Part shown: piece by piece, positions 53,705-64,000 of the stretch
Layout: every line of letters starts with the position of its first letter
Position numbering within the stretch: position 1 is the first letter of the stretch
Source of the DNA: Dactylis glomerata
Lineage: Eukaryota; Streptophyta; Magnoliopsida; Poales; Poaceae
Length of the DNA stretch: 64,000 bases
Reading direction: 5' to 3'
Assembly (NCBI GenBank): GCA_007115705.1
Contig: QXEO01000144.1
Coordinates: 248,001-312,000 of the forward strand
Notes under the pieces: model-generated
What the model was told of the DNA's origin: nothing
The model's input: the letters and a program-made list of their open reading frames with translations, nothing else
Databases searched by the model: none
Position numbers and translations under genes: made by a program

Positions 53705-56700
53705 GTTCGATCATGTACATGGGCATTCTATCAGTAAAAAGTTTTTACTATCATGATTTGATTGCCATGCGGTCTAATTAGTTTTACCGTGGGGAACTTG
53801 ACATACCTAGACTTAGTTATGGTGTGATTACCCTTTTCCTAAATGCCCTTCAGTGCATAGTATTGAGATACACTAGAAAAAACTATTTTCTACTTCCTCT
53901 GTTTCCACAATTTATATATAGTATATTTTGGTAAGCTAAAACCTTTACCCAAACATACTATGTTGTCGAGTAACTAAATGTTCTTTTCAAGAAAATTACA
54001 TCTTTGATGTAGTGGTGGCTGACATATATTTGTTTACTAATTAACAACATATATTTGAAGTGAAATAGACATGGATGTGTGTTTACTAACAGCATATATT
54101 TGTTTCAACAACAGACACAAAATTAGCAGAATACATATATATATATATATATATATATATCAATTTGCAGAGTGACAGCATTTGCATCATCGATAAGTTC
54201 GACCACACGCATCTCAGAACCATCCGCGGGTAGAACAAAATTAAAATCTATTGATAAATGAGATCACAAAGGCGTGAAATAATGAAGTATTCATTACATA
54301 AGCGAGCGATTAAAATATATTGTTCGTTCGGACGCTAAATATATTTAGGTTAAACTAGCAACTAGCTGATCACAAGTACTTCGATCTTCCAGGGAATTCA
54401 AACAAAAGTTGACCGAGATCATAGAAACAGGGTTATATGGGGTATTCATGGGGTAGAACAAAAGTTGACCGAGAACAACAAGAACATCATAGGTTCATAA
54501 TTGGTATCTAATCAACATCAGAGGAGTTGCACCATGTCCAAATGTATGTAGGACTGTAGAGCAGCATAGCTCCCTGACACATTTAGACGGAACAAGGCAT
54601 TCATGGGACATAATATGCAATAATCCAGGAAATTTCGCATGCGCTCCTCAATTTCTGACTGCAAGAACAGAGATAAAAATTAAGTAAATTGGCAACAACA
54701 ACAAAGAACTTCATAGCAGACATATCTAAACACTAGCTGATTGCCCGTGCGTTGCTACGGACTTTCAATTTTATTTCCTTGTTGTTGATTTACTGCCAGT
54801 AGCAAACAGGCTCTTTCTTTGCAATTGATTTATTTATTAAAATTTTCCAAGGCCTTGGAGGATTTCACTACTGAAAATTTGATCAATGAAGCAACATCAC
54901 CATAATAGTCTAAGCCAAGTCGAACTATTCTGTTGGGATATATATATATATGATATTATTGTATAGATGATGCAAGCATAAGCAAATAACCTGTTTTATT
55001 GATACATGCCTATAAAGGAATATCAACACCTCCTTTTAGCATCATTCTTCGGAACCAGCAAGACCTTGAAGTTGCCATAGTTGTTGTTCCGTCATGCTGT
55101 CGTTGTAGCCTTCCCCACATCTGTTAAAAGAATTGTCAGTATGCACATGGCCACTAAGTCGGTATCACGATTCTAACAAGGGTAAACGGATAGATGCCAC
55201 TGTAATTTTCAGCTATTTGAGACAAGTCACTCTAACTTAGAACTTTTTTAAAAACATCACTACGATTATTTGAAAATTAATAGATGCCATTACGACCATT
55301 TATACAGATATTCTAGTCAATATACATTCGTATGTCCTATCATATATACGTAAACATAGTGTGCTTTAGCCAAATCAGCTTAGGAAGAAGGGGTATTTGA
55401 TAAAATTCCACACTTTAATTCAACATGAATAAAATTTCTTGTTTTACACTGGACATTAGCTATAATGCCCTGTTTGCCGTCACTATGGAAACTGGCGACA
55501 GGCGCGGGTGGCGGGGACGAGGGACCTATACCTCCAAAGATTCGGGACCAGAGTTCGTAGTGGCAGCGGCGCCCCTGCCACGAGCACTTCAGATAGATCG
55601 GCGCCAAGGCACACTACCTACAACGACATGTTCAAATCCAATGCCAACAGCAGCGAGTTGGGATGCGATGGATGCGGTGATTACCTCTTGCGAAGTTTCC
55701 TAAGTCTTGGTCATTTGGATGACTCCCGTAAAGCTGCAGCCAGGCAAGATTTACTTCAAATTTTAGCAAAATATTTGATTGACCGTGATGTATTGCCGAG
55801 CTGGAGTTGCTGCTTGGCGAGGTGGTGCAGGTGCAGCTGTCCAGGCAGCAGCTGCAGGTTTAGCTGGCCGTGGTGCAGGTCCTCCACTGTAGCGGGTTCG
55901 CGTGGTGGCCGACTGGCCACCCCTGCTGCCAGGCCGTCAAGCACAGGGCGTTCCGGTCAGCGGAGAAGCTTGCACCGGTGTCGGTAGCGAATCACGCGAG
56001 TGGCATGGTCAGAGATCGGTCTGGACGGCTAGCTGGTGTGGAGCGCAGAACGAGAGCAGATCGGGACTGGGCCATATCGGGTTATTTTGGTGCCGAGGCA
56101 TGGAGGTTTTGGTGCCGAGGATATTTACGACATGTGTGGTGACTCGTGACCTTCAACAGTTGTTTTTGACTTATGCGTGGCATAAGTGGGTAAATTTATG
56201 TTTAGATAAAAGCGTACTTTTGGTAGATTGAAAGCGTACTTGCGAGCCACGGACCATACCTATAGCAATATTATTAGTAGAGATACGTGAGTTGCATCAT
56301 GTGTGAATGAAGGACATTAAAAAAGAACATTAAATAATTACAGATACCCATAGCAACATCTGTTTAAAAAGGAGTGAACAAATTAACTAGTGTCGACAAC
56401 AACAAAAATCATCATCATAGCTGTAATATAATCAACATCATTTGAGTTGCACCATGTGTTAATTAAGTACTAGTGAACAACATTGTCCCCTGACACATAA
56501 CTTCTGTTACATACAAAGTTTCCTAAATGCATTTTTGACCACTAGTTTTCTCATTATTAGCTTCAACATTTTTTAGGAAAATAAAAAACAACATGTTTGC
56601 TGTTATACCAAATATTGCTCTTGTGATGCTAGCTCATAACAAGTTCAGCTCCATGTACTTAGCTCCACTGTTGCTGGAGTGATTAATATTTAACAACAGA

Positions 56701-56946
56701 GAATTTCACCTCGATCTTTAGCCTATTTCTGAATTGGAAACTTGTAATGATTCCAACAACTGCATCCAGAGAGGAACTAGAATGTCCAATTAATAACTTC
56801 ATTTTGCGCCAAGACGTTGTATCCTTGGTGGAGATCATTATCTGAGGGACAGTGGTACATCTTTTAATAAAAATAACTATAATGCGAGTATCAAGAAGAA
56901 GAAGAAGATGATGATGTTGATGACGATGACTGTTCTACCTGAGCGT
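53705..56946. other. Between exonuclease and F-box pseudogenes, no gene recognised
   Basis: AT-rich. It contains an (AT)13 run at 54135-54160, a short repeat-like block GCCCGTGCGTTGCTACGG (about 54745), and a GC-rich patch at 55490-56110 with open but domain-less frames (e.g. QDLLQILAKYLIDRDVLPSW, +). The patch could be a captured exon, but nothing identifies it. Confidence 0.45.
54135..54160. repeat. (AT)13 microsatellite
   Basis: Uninterrupted AT dinucleotides. Confidence 0.95.
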
Positions 56947-57846
56947 TTATGCCTCCAATAAAAAGTCCGGAGCTATTGGCAGGCAAGTAGCCAAGCACTG
57001 TCTGTTTTGCTGCGCTGATGACCCTGAGACGTCACCATGCACAATCAATCGTCCAAGGCAAGGTGCATCAACAATTACCAGCTCCTGAAACTCCAGAATG
57101 CAACATTCGTTCCTGAACATGTTAGACGCAGCAAGAGTATGTAGAGTCGGCGAGACAATGCAGATGTTGGTTAACTCGTGGATCCCTTGAAGCCGAATAT
57201 CCTCGAGCACAATACAACGGGCGAGTAGGCGATCGATGGCCACCTCCGAAATGAAGACATTTTTGAGCTGAATCTGCTTGAGTCAGGTGAAAATAAGCAC
57301 ATGGGCAGCATGAATCTGGGGGATAAAGCAGTGCGTAAGGCGTAATGTGCACAGCGACAGTGTGAAGCGGAATGCGGACCACGGCAACGCCCTTGACGGC
57401 ATCGTTGTTCCACCCTGGAACACAAGGTCCTCGAGGCCATCCAGGGAGCTAGATCGGAACCATTCATCGAACTTGTAGTAGAGTTCGCGCCTGGTGCTGA
57501 AAGGACCCACGAATAGGCGTCTAGCGGGGCCAGGGTGTGCAGCGAGGACGTTGGAGACTGCGTCGATGCGCTTGTAATCCTCATCGCAGAGGTGGTGGTC
57601 GACGATGAGGTTGAGCTTGGTGAAAATCCAGATGTCTCGCCACCGCTTGGAGAGGACGATTGTCTGCACGGAGGACTTGGTGGGGAGGAAGGAGATGATG
57701 ATGTCCAACATCTCGTCTGGGAGGCGGCTGATGAGTTTGAGGGTCACCGTGGGCTCTTCTAGATCTCCCTTGACCAGACTACGCTTGTTGGCCGCCTCGG
57801 CTTCCATCTCAGACGATGGCGACACAGGCAACCCCGCAGTATCCAC
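56947..57846 (-). pseudogene. F-box / LRR-type protein with one premature stop
   Basis: The minus-strand frame begins MDTAGLPVSPSSEMEAEAAN and has an F-box at about residues 38-75 (ISRLPDEMLDIIISFLPTKS, LSKRWRDIW), then FBD/LRR-type text (FRFTLSLCTLRLTHCFIP, LEDIRLQGIHELTNICIVSP, LEFQELVIVDAPCLGRLIVH). A TGA at 57283-57285 interrupts it at T-stop-LKQIQLKNVF, where family members usually have a charged residue, so a single C-to-T change of an Arg codon is likely. The end (FLLEA) is early compared with relatives of 400 or more residues. F-box proteins recruit substrates to SCF ubiquitin ligases. It is probably a captured or dying copy. Confidence 0.82.
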
Positions 57847-58070
57847 GGAGAAAGGAGAGCGGCAGATCTTCTTGGGCGTACAACATGCAGTAGAGTGAAT
57901 CGGCTGGAAATAAGCGGTGGAGGCGGCGGCGGGGTTTGTGAGGAGTGGAGATGGGATCTGGAGTTTGGGCTAGCTAGACACGAGATATTTCGAGGAAGAG
58001 TTGCATGTTGGCCAGATGTAATTTTTCAGTGACGATGAGGTAAATCAGTGACAGGCCGTCACTAATATTA

Positions 58071-58305
58071 CTCCCTCCATACCAGAATACAGGGCAATTA
58101 TGCATTTCGAGATAAACTTTGACCTTTATTTTTGGTCAAGAAAATATAAGATATATGATATAATAATTATACCATTGGATTCATATTCGAAACAACTTTC
58201 CAATGGTATAATTTTTATATCAAATATCTCATTTTTTGGACTAAAATTAATGATCAAAGTTTGTCTTAAAATACATAATTGCCCAATAATCCAGTATGGA
58301 GGGAG
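58071..58305. mobile_element. Stowaway MITE, 235 bp
   Basis: Inverted ends CTCCCTCCATACCAGAATAC and (reverse complement of the right end) CTCCCTCCATACTGGATTAT, followed on both sides by GGGCAATTATG. The target duplication is TA (58069-58070 and 58306-58307). Tc1/mariner transposases move such elements. It sits in the presumed CACTA right subterminal region, splitting GTCACTAATATTA. Confidence 0.93.
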
Positions 58306-58384
58306 TATTTTTTGACAGAGTCACTAATATTATGAGGGTGAGGATCATAAAAGGATAAAGGCGAATGGGTGACAACTTTAGGGG

Positions 58385-58590
58385 CTAATTTTATTCATAG
58401 GACTTTTAAAGGATTTATGTAGAACTGAAATCTTATGGAAATTTCCTCCATATAAACCATTTGATTGGTAATATTCATATTCCCATATGGACCTTTGTAG
58501 TGTGCATTTCATAGGTAGGAAGATAGCATATGATGTCAACCCTCATGGAAAATTCCTTAACCATGCACAATCGAAATTCCTCTTCTCACA
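58385..58590. mobile_element. Decayed copy of the GATTCATAGGA MITE family
   Basis: TAGGGGCTAATTTTATTCATAGGAC to AATTCCTTAACCATGCACAA is collinear with 61591-61780 but more diverged. The right end is not intact. Confidence 0.5.
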
Positions 58591-59176
58591 AGGTTGACGT
58601 ACGTACACATGGCATCCCAATCCTACAAAACTAAATTATACTACATGATTCAAATGAGCCATGAAGTGGCACATCTCCTTCATCATGATTGCCTCGCTCG
58701 AACAATGGGGGCTTATCTAGTGAAAACTCGTACCGCAAAGCTACTGAACCAACTTCTGCTAGCACTATGCCTAGTTCATGTGGTATTGTTGCTAGGACTT
58801 AGTTTACATAAGATAACAATATATACAATATAGTTAGTACCACCATACTTTATTGTGATGGAAATTAAGCTAGTATTGGGGTCATATGTACATAAGGGGG
58901 ACCAATATGAATTAACGCAAATGATACACCCAAACTTTCTTCATTGAATGGAGCTGGACCTAGTGTGTGCTATATATGGTTGTTCAAATTAGAAAGGGCC
59001 CCAAAAACTGTAGTGGAACATAACTACATATATATGTAACATCACACATCAGAAACACAAACACAACAGTAAACAGTTCATAACAACATAGAGGCTTCAT
59101 TAAAGTTTAAAACATGACACTTTAGGGCTCCAACACCACCACGCTCCTCATGAACTGATGTGTGGGCACTTCTTGA
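58591..59176. other. Intergenic
   Basis: No gene. Part of it (58660-58830) resembles 62350-62490, see findings. Confidence 0.45.
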
Positions 59177-59455
59177 TCACCTCACAACTAGTGTGGTCGA
59201 AGATGATTCAGGTGAACTCTGATGGACCACCTTATTGAAGATGACGAAACACCTACTCTTCAGTTTGTGAGCAATCGCAAATTCTGGCCATCCCTGATTG
59301 AGGACCGACCGGCCGTTGACGTCAGTGACAGTGAACTCCCAACTACACCTTGTGTTTGTGTGCACGACTACCATCACTGCGAGTGTTTCTTGAAGTCACC
59401 GGGAATGGGTAGACACCCTAATCTAGGTGCCACAACCACCTTGCAGAAGTGCATC
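59177..59455 (-). pseudogene. B3-domain fragment, frameshifted
   Basis: On the minus strand, MHFCKVVVAPRLGCLPIPGDFKKH (59455 leftward) matches the B3 start pattern HFFKV...L.IP..F.KK. After a frameshift near 59375, WEFTVTDVNGRS then GWPEFAIAHKLKSRCFVIF match the central GWPEF...H.L..G..LVF block, with Arg-Cys where Gly-Asp is usual. About 90 residues in all. It belongs to the REM/ARF/ABI3-type B3 superfamily. It is too short and broken for a functional gene. Confidence 0.72.
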
Positions 59456-59750
59456 AAGGTAGCCCACGTAGAAATTTCCCTACATGTGACGGCCTTTGTC
59501 TGCCACTTTTCATTGGGGGCTCAAGAACCTTCTTAACGTTATTGCCCTTGACCTTGTCCATAGCCTACAAGCATACATGATCACAACAAGACCAGTTCAA
59601 ACTGAGCCTCAAATAATCAGAAACACACATATCTCCGTAGAGCTGGTGCAACCAGACCAGAAGAAATGCAAGCACCTTTCATGAGCATTCCTTTTGGTCC
59701 GATATCATCAACTCTATGATTAAATGCTTCCACGTTCTAATCAACGGCAA

Positions 59751-60355
59751 GGTCTCATAACAAAGTGGCATTGATCAGTATCAGGAGATGAATCAGTCTC
59801 ACCAGGAGGAAATTCACAAACAATGTGATTGTGCACACCACAAGGTGATATTGATTCATCCCCTGGACCAATCAAAGATAAATTTGAATCATTGACCCTG
59901 AGTACCAAGGAAAGAACACATGAAAGAAGCACATCTAATCTCCTGAACACAAATGCAAGAACAAAGTGTAGGTCTCATACAGTGCCTCACTGATTTTATT
60001 ACTGGGAGGGGACAGTGGTACAAAGAGGAAATGCGAAAAGAATGAGATTTTGCAGACCACAAGGTACCACTACCCTCTGCAAGTCCATTCAGTGACACAA
60101 TTTAATCATTGACCCATGGTTAACAATCAAATAACTCGTCAAATCTAAGCACACAAATCAAATAACAGAGTAACATAGGTGGTCTCATTGGAGAGCCTCA
60201 TTGACCCATGCACAACCATTCTAGATAGCATGGCACAAGTTGACACTGATTCGTCGCCTTGGCCAATCAATGGCAGATTCTAATCATTGACCATGGTTAG
60301 CACCGAAAGAATGCATCAAATCCAAGCACAGAAATGCTGGAATAGATCAAAGCTA
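59751..60355. repeat. Degenerate tandem repeat, unit 210-220 bp, about 3 copies
   Basis: GGTCTCAT occurs at 59751, 59971 and 60181. In each unit it is followed by a CACTGAT/CATTGAT block, 'CACCACAAGGT' or similar, GGACCAATCA, AATCATTGACC and 'AAGCACA(C/G)AAAT(G/C)'. The family is not known. Confidence 0.65.
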
Positions 60356-61590
60356 TGCGCACGCGAAATACCCTATTAGGAACAGTAAATTTTCCCAAGA
60401 TCGGTACCAGATCTAACCCTAACAAATTCAAGCGCAAGTGCATATCAATGCAAACCCTTATCTATGACATCTATCATGGCAGATCTATGATCCTTTGTTT
60501 TGGTGTGGGCTGTAAAGCTTGGAGTAGCACTTACAGCCATAGCCAAGTACATCGAGGTCGCGTTGACTTGAGGAAGTGCGATGGAGGGTGCGCGAGTACG
60601 TCCAGTGACCTCGATCGCCGTCGTCTTTGTTGCACCAGTTCTAGCCGTTGCTGGTTGCAATGGGGATATGGAGGACTCGGAGAGGAACCGCCAGGGAGAA
60701 AGGGTGGGGAGAGTGAGCGGAGTGTGGAAGAAGACGACGTGTCATAACCGAGGGGCAATACCACAGCCATACTCGTATAAATATATTGGATGGGTACAAA
60801 ATTCTACCGTGGGCATGAAACTTTACCCATACGCATACCCGATGGGTACCCGTTCCGGGCAAGGTTGGACCAGCAAAAAACTGACCAGTAAATCTGCAAC
60901 CCAGGCCCTACTCGGCTGTCAGGACAAAATCCAACCCAAGCCCAGCCCAGCCAGCAAAAAGCCTGACTACTAAATCTGCAGTCAAACCCCAACCCGGCTG
61001 CCGGGATAAAAATGCAACCCAAAACCGTCCTAGATTTTCTCACCAGGATGTGGGGTGGGGTCTTTACAAAATCGCTTAAACCGATAGCCCCGTCAGGTTA
61101 AAATATGTGGTCGCACCATGCCATTTTGAGTCAAGTCAGGTCTGTTCGACCTGGTGGGGCTGCCCATGTTCGTGTATATACCCTTGTATATATATACTCA
61201 TTGGTACACGTCGGATAGTTCAAATATGCACACAAGTTATTCAATATATATTTTGCATTCATTAGTCGATAGCACATTGTGGCTTCTAGGACTTAATACA
61301 CTTCTTGATCTCCTTAGACGAGAAGTTGGAGTTTGGGGCACCCATCTTAGTCGACCAACACTGTAATGCTCTAGATCCACATGTAAATGGGTAGGGTATG
61401 GGCATATCAACGGGTAGAAGGCTATAACTCATACCATATGGATGACTTAACAGGTGTGTACTACCCACGAGTATAAAAGTGTACCCATATATACCATACC
61501 ATGTCCACAAGGGTAGTTAGTGGTGTGCCACATGTGTTGCTATTGTACGCAGATTCAGATTGAATGACGACATCAACGTCAGTATTTTAA
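60356..61590. other. Intergenic, no gene supported
   Basis: Open frames at 60355-60973 lack domains. From 60760 to 61500 the text has many TACCC/GGGTA and TATACC motifs (e.g. ACCCGATGGGTACCCG at 60838), possibly a decayed DNA element. Its ends could not be set. Confidence 0.4.
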
Positions 61591-61872
61591 GGGCTCCTTT
61601 GATTCATAGGATTTTGAAAGTATTTGTGGAGGATTCAAATCCTATGGAAATTTTCCTATGGAAGCCACTTGATTCATAGGATTATTTCCTTAGGAAATAC
61701 TCCTATAGGAATCTTGTAGTGCAAATTTCATAGGAAACTAACATGAGGTTGGACCTAATGAAAAATCCTTCACCAATTACCTTACCCATTGGATTCAGGT
61801 GGACATGGCATACCAATCCTACACATTTCCTATATCCTACATTTTCCTATCCAATGAATCAAAGGAGAGCCC
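61591..61872. mobile_element. MITE, 282 bp, GATTCATAGGA family
   Basis: Ends GGGCTCCTTTGATTCATAGG and, reversed from the right, GGGCTCTCCTTTGATTCATT. Flanks are TAA (61588-61590) and TAG (61873-61875), close to the TWA target of Tourist-like elements but not identical. The interior is full of TCCTAT/ATAGGA repeats. Confidence 0.8.
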
Positions 61873-63658
61873 TAGTGTGTGCTGAGGGCATCCTCTGGCC
61901 CATAGCTTAATATGTAGGATTGGTAAAAATAGTCATGTAACAGTAAGTTAAACTTCATTTTCAGAAGCTCACCCCCAAAGAAACTCTAGCTAGGTTAAGT
62001 GTGTGTGCTTAGCCTAGTGAAGTTTGAAAGGATGTAGGGTGTTACCGACAAGGATGTAGTTCCATGTGAGCATGAAACTTAGTTTTGTCAAAACTAGTTA
62101 AGAGTACTTTATTTTGTTTTCTTCCTTATTCCGACATAAGAAAACATTAGCCACTTAATTTTTATGAATTACCACTTATGTTTAAAATCTAGCAGGGTTC
62201 TTTTTTGAGGGTCATAGATGAGGGAAAGGAATCCATATGATGGATTCACACAAAAAGATGCAAAAACCCCATCTATTTTTGCATATACTAACATGCATGG
62301 CTATAAGGTTGTTGAAAATAATATATGTTAGTGGCACATTTGTCGTAAACAAGACCGCCTCGCTCAAATATTTAGAGTTATCTAGTGGAAATCCTCTAGT
62401 GAAGCTACTAGACCTACTTTCGTCACAACAATAGAACTTTTTGCAGTCATTATTGTTATTGCGACTTAGCTTAATTAACATACAAACTAACAGAAAACTT
62501 ACACTAATAAATTAAATCACCACTTCTGCAAGCCTATGGTGTGGCTCTTTTCAAGTCGATATTTGTTAAAGCATATTAGTTTAATTAACACAATATCAGA
62601 AAAGTCACACAATAGTTTCAATCGCCACTTATGAAAACCTAAACCAATACTCATCTAATTTTGTATTTCTAGTAAGTTTCACATGTACACAAAAATAACT
62701 ATGGATACACACATTGACAATTCCTAGATCACATTAATTGCACAAAGTATCATATAGTATTTAATCCTTCATCCGTGTTCCCAAATCTCTAACTTTTATG
62801 AGCTATAATTTATGGACATACCCTAAGTCGATGACATCTTGACCCAGTAAGGATCCTCTGACTTTCCTTGACTTTGGGTCACTGATAGTATGCCCCACGT
62901 ATGGTGGGCCCCACTTGTCACTGACAAAAAATCAAGGTAGGCTAAGTAAGAGGAGCTCATTCCATAAGGATGGGCCTACATGTCCAGGACTAAAAAGGCA
63001 AAGGATATCAGCTTCCTCTTTGTCTCGAACATCCCAAAACTGCTACTCAAGCTCAAAAAAACCCCAAACGCACATCCTCCGGCATGGATCACTGTCCACC
63101 TCTCAGCGACACCTCCACTCGCCAAAGCTACCCATCCGGACAGCTGTCATCATCTTGCCGCCGCTTCCAGTTGGGAAAGCCGTCATCATCTCTCCACTCC
63201 TTCCCATCGGGGCAGCTGTCATCCAATCGCCTTCCTTCAATGGTTGGGTAGATGGATATGGCTATGGGGACAAGGGCGACCGTGAACATGGAGGTAGAAT
63301 TGATTTCATCTCCCCCTGGTAGAAAAACTTTGAAGTTCCTTTTGTTTGTACTGATTAGAGTGCTTTGATTGGTAGTATTGTTCAAAGTGCTTGGACACCA
63401 ATGGGTGTTGCAGGAATGTGAAGTTGGGGACGGATTAGTTTCTCATAACCCTACGCAAAAAACGTGAAGATTTCACGGTATGCATAACTAATTGAGAGTA
63501 TGTGGGTGGGTCTGATGTTTGGTTCCTAGCGAATACTTGATATGCAAAATATTCTTAAGCAAATTTTGATTCCCTCTTTATCAGGTCATTCCATGCTTTG
63601 CATGACCAAAATTTCTAAAACATAACAATGTTGGAATTCTTGATATAACAAAATTTAG
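61873..63658. other. Possible upstream region of the edge B3 gene; no confirmed exon
   Basis: No complete exon is identified. At 63135-63240 a 36-bp minisatellite-like repeat encodes variants of AVIISPLLPIG. ATG 63250 with MDMAMGTRATVNME followed by GT at about 63292 could be a first exon, but this is speculative. Confidence 0.35.
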
Positions 63659-63861
63659 GGCTATTCTCGGTACACAGGAGGGCTTCATATTAAATGTCAG
63701 GGTATATGCCCGCAGTCATTCAACCATTATAACTGGCCGTGAGTGGAAAGAATTTGCTAAAGTGTACCAACTGAAAGATGGTGACATTCTGACCTTCATT
63801 ATGAGCAAACATGGTCCAATAACAGTTGTCTACTCGTCAAAGCTTCCAATCACTCATCTAT
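63659..63861 (+). CDS. B3-domain exon of a gene running off the window
   Basis: A 203-bp open segment bounded by AATTTAG (acceptor) and GTATGTTAG (donor). It encodes AILGTQEGFILNVRVYAR, then STIITGREWKEFAKVYQLKD and GDILTFIMSKHGPITVVYS. The W.EF...Y.LKDGDILTF block is the centre of a B3 DNA-binding domain (REM-like). The reading is clean over 67 codons. Its neighbours at the 5' side could not be assigned, and the 3' part would lie beyond the window. Partial. Confidence 0.6.
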
Positions 63862-64000
63862 GTATGTTAGTACTTATCATCATTTTCTTCGTACGTTGCA
63901 CTAGTGTGTTTTTTTTTTGAAAAAAGGGGAAGCTTCATCCTCTGCATCAATCGGTGCATATAGCCTTTTATTATTTTATTCAAGCAGAGTATTATAGATT
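63862..64000 (+). other. Probable intron of the edge B3 gene
   Basis: AT-rich sequence following a GTATGT donor. No acceptor with continuing B3 reading is visible before the window ends. Confidence 0.4.

Larger units (their letters stand above)
52254..58370 (+). mobile_element. CACTA (Caspar-like) element, left end clear, right end uncertain
   Basis: The left end reads CACTACTGGGAAAAGGCTTA, the form of Caspar-like CACTA terminal repeats (CACTACT-GGAAAA), and it breaks into the tandem array. GTCAC and GTGAC motifs cluster in the first 300 bp (52284, 52309, 52347, 52505, 52528) and again at 58029-58350, as subterminal repeats do. The matching right terminus (...TTTTCCC-AGTAGTG) was not found. 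Either the right end is lost or the element extends differently. No CACTA transposase is visible. Confidence 0.5.

Noticed and set aside
55508..55987. Plus-strand ORF of 159 codons in the presumed CACTA interior
   Set aside because: It has no recognisable domain, a biased Cys/Ser/Arg composition at the end and no splice support, so it is kept only as part of an unassigned stretch.
60760..61510. Possible DNA transposon with TACCC/GGGTA-rich ends
   Set aside because: I could not define inverted ends or a target duplication, and the motif density could be a simple-sequence effect.
1..64000. CRISPR arrays, bacterial operons, rRNA or tRNA genes
   Set aside because: No regular short direct repeats with unique spacers, no prokaryotic gene organisation, and no tRNA or rRNA sequence recognised by eye.

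Overview
The window is nuclear DNA of a grass, most likely a cool-season (Pooideae) cereal relative. The evidence is a dense, nested layering of LTR retrotransposons, a Caspar-like CACTA terminus, Stowaway and Tourist-like MITEs, LINEs ending in RNase H domains, and a GC-rich monocot-type NAC gene with GT-AG introns. No bacterial or organellar genes are seen. Only one ordinary host gene is complete: a three-exon NAC transcription factor at 5147-6435 (+).

Left part (1-23.9 kb). A broken Copia element on the minus strand has its 5' LTR and Met-tRNA-type primer site at about 2.2-2.4 kb. A LINE 3' fragment (2.76-4.26 kb) and a long palindromic foldback element (4.40-4.66 kb) follow, the latter just upstream of the NAC promoter. 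After the NAC gene come a 200-bp Tourist-like MITE (TSD TTA), a 374-bp solo Gypsy-type LTR (TSD CCATG), a degenerate 330-355 bp tandem repeat, and a 2.56-kb Mutator-like element with long TIRs and a perfect 9-bp TSD. Next are GC-rich minisatellites, a 5'-truncated LINE (17.3-21.1 kb), a hAT/ZMYM1-type pseudogene fragment and an unclassified retroposon.

Centre (23.9-49.8 kb). This is a Russian-doll nest whose order can be read from target-site duplications. An outer gag-protease-only Gypsy element (23877-49778, TSD TCACC) contains a solo LTR (28462-29252, TSD CTTTA) and a Tat-lineage Gypsy element (29719-47495, two 334-bp LTRs, TSD GTACC). The Tat gag is itself split by a minus-strand solo LTR (31186-32726, TSD GGATG) and by a complete gag-only Gypsy element of the same LTR family (32862-40060, TSD GTACC). 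The Tat pol is dead: it has several stops and frameshifts, and YIDN in place of YIDD in the reverse transcriptase. Between integrase and 3' LTR, however, the element carries an intact antisense 188-codon gene (45386-45952, -) for an AT-hook-like plus B3-type DNA-binding protein, with its own TATA box and leader. This is the most unusual object in the window.

Right part (49.8-64 kb). About six copies of a roughly 300-bp tandem repeat (50.27-52.25 kb) end at a CACTA left terminus. To its right lie a decayed DEDDy 3'-5' exonuclease pseudogene and an F-box pseudogene, possibly carried by the CACTA element. A Stowaway MITE follows. The last 6 kb holds two related MITEs in a duplicated segment, a decayed B3 fragment (-), a degenerate 210-220 bp tandem repeat and, at the edge, an apparently spliced B3 exon (+) of a gene that runs out of the window.

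Most coding-looking sequence here belongs to mobile elements and is broken. The NAC gene, the antisense B3 gene and possibly the edge B3 gene are the only candidates for functional proteins.
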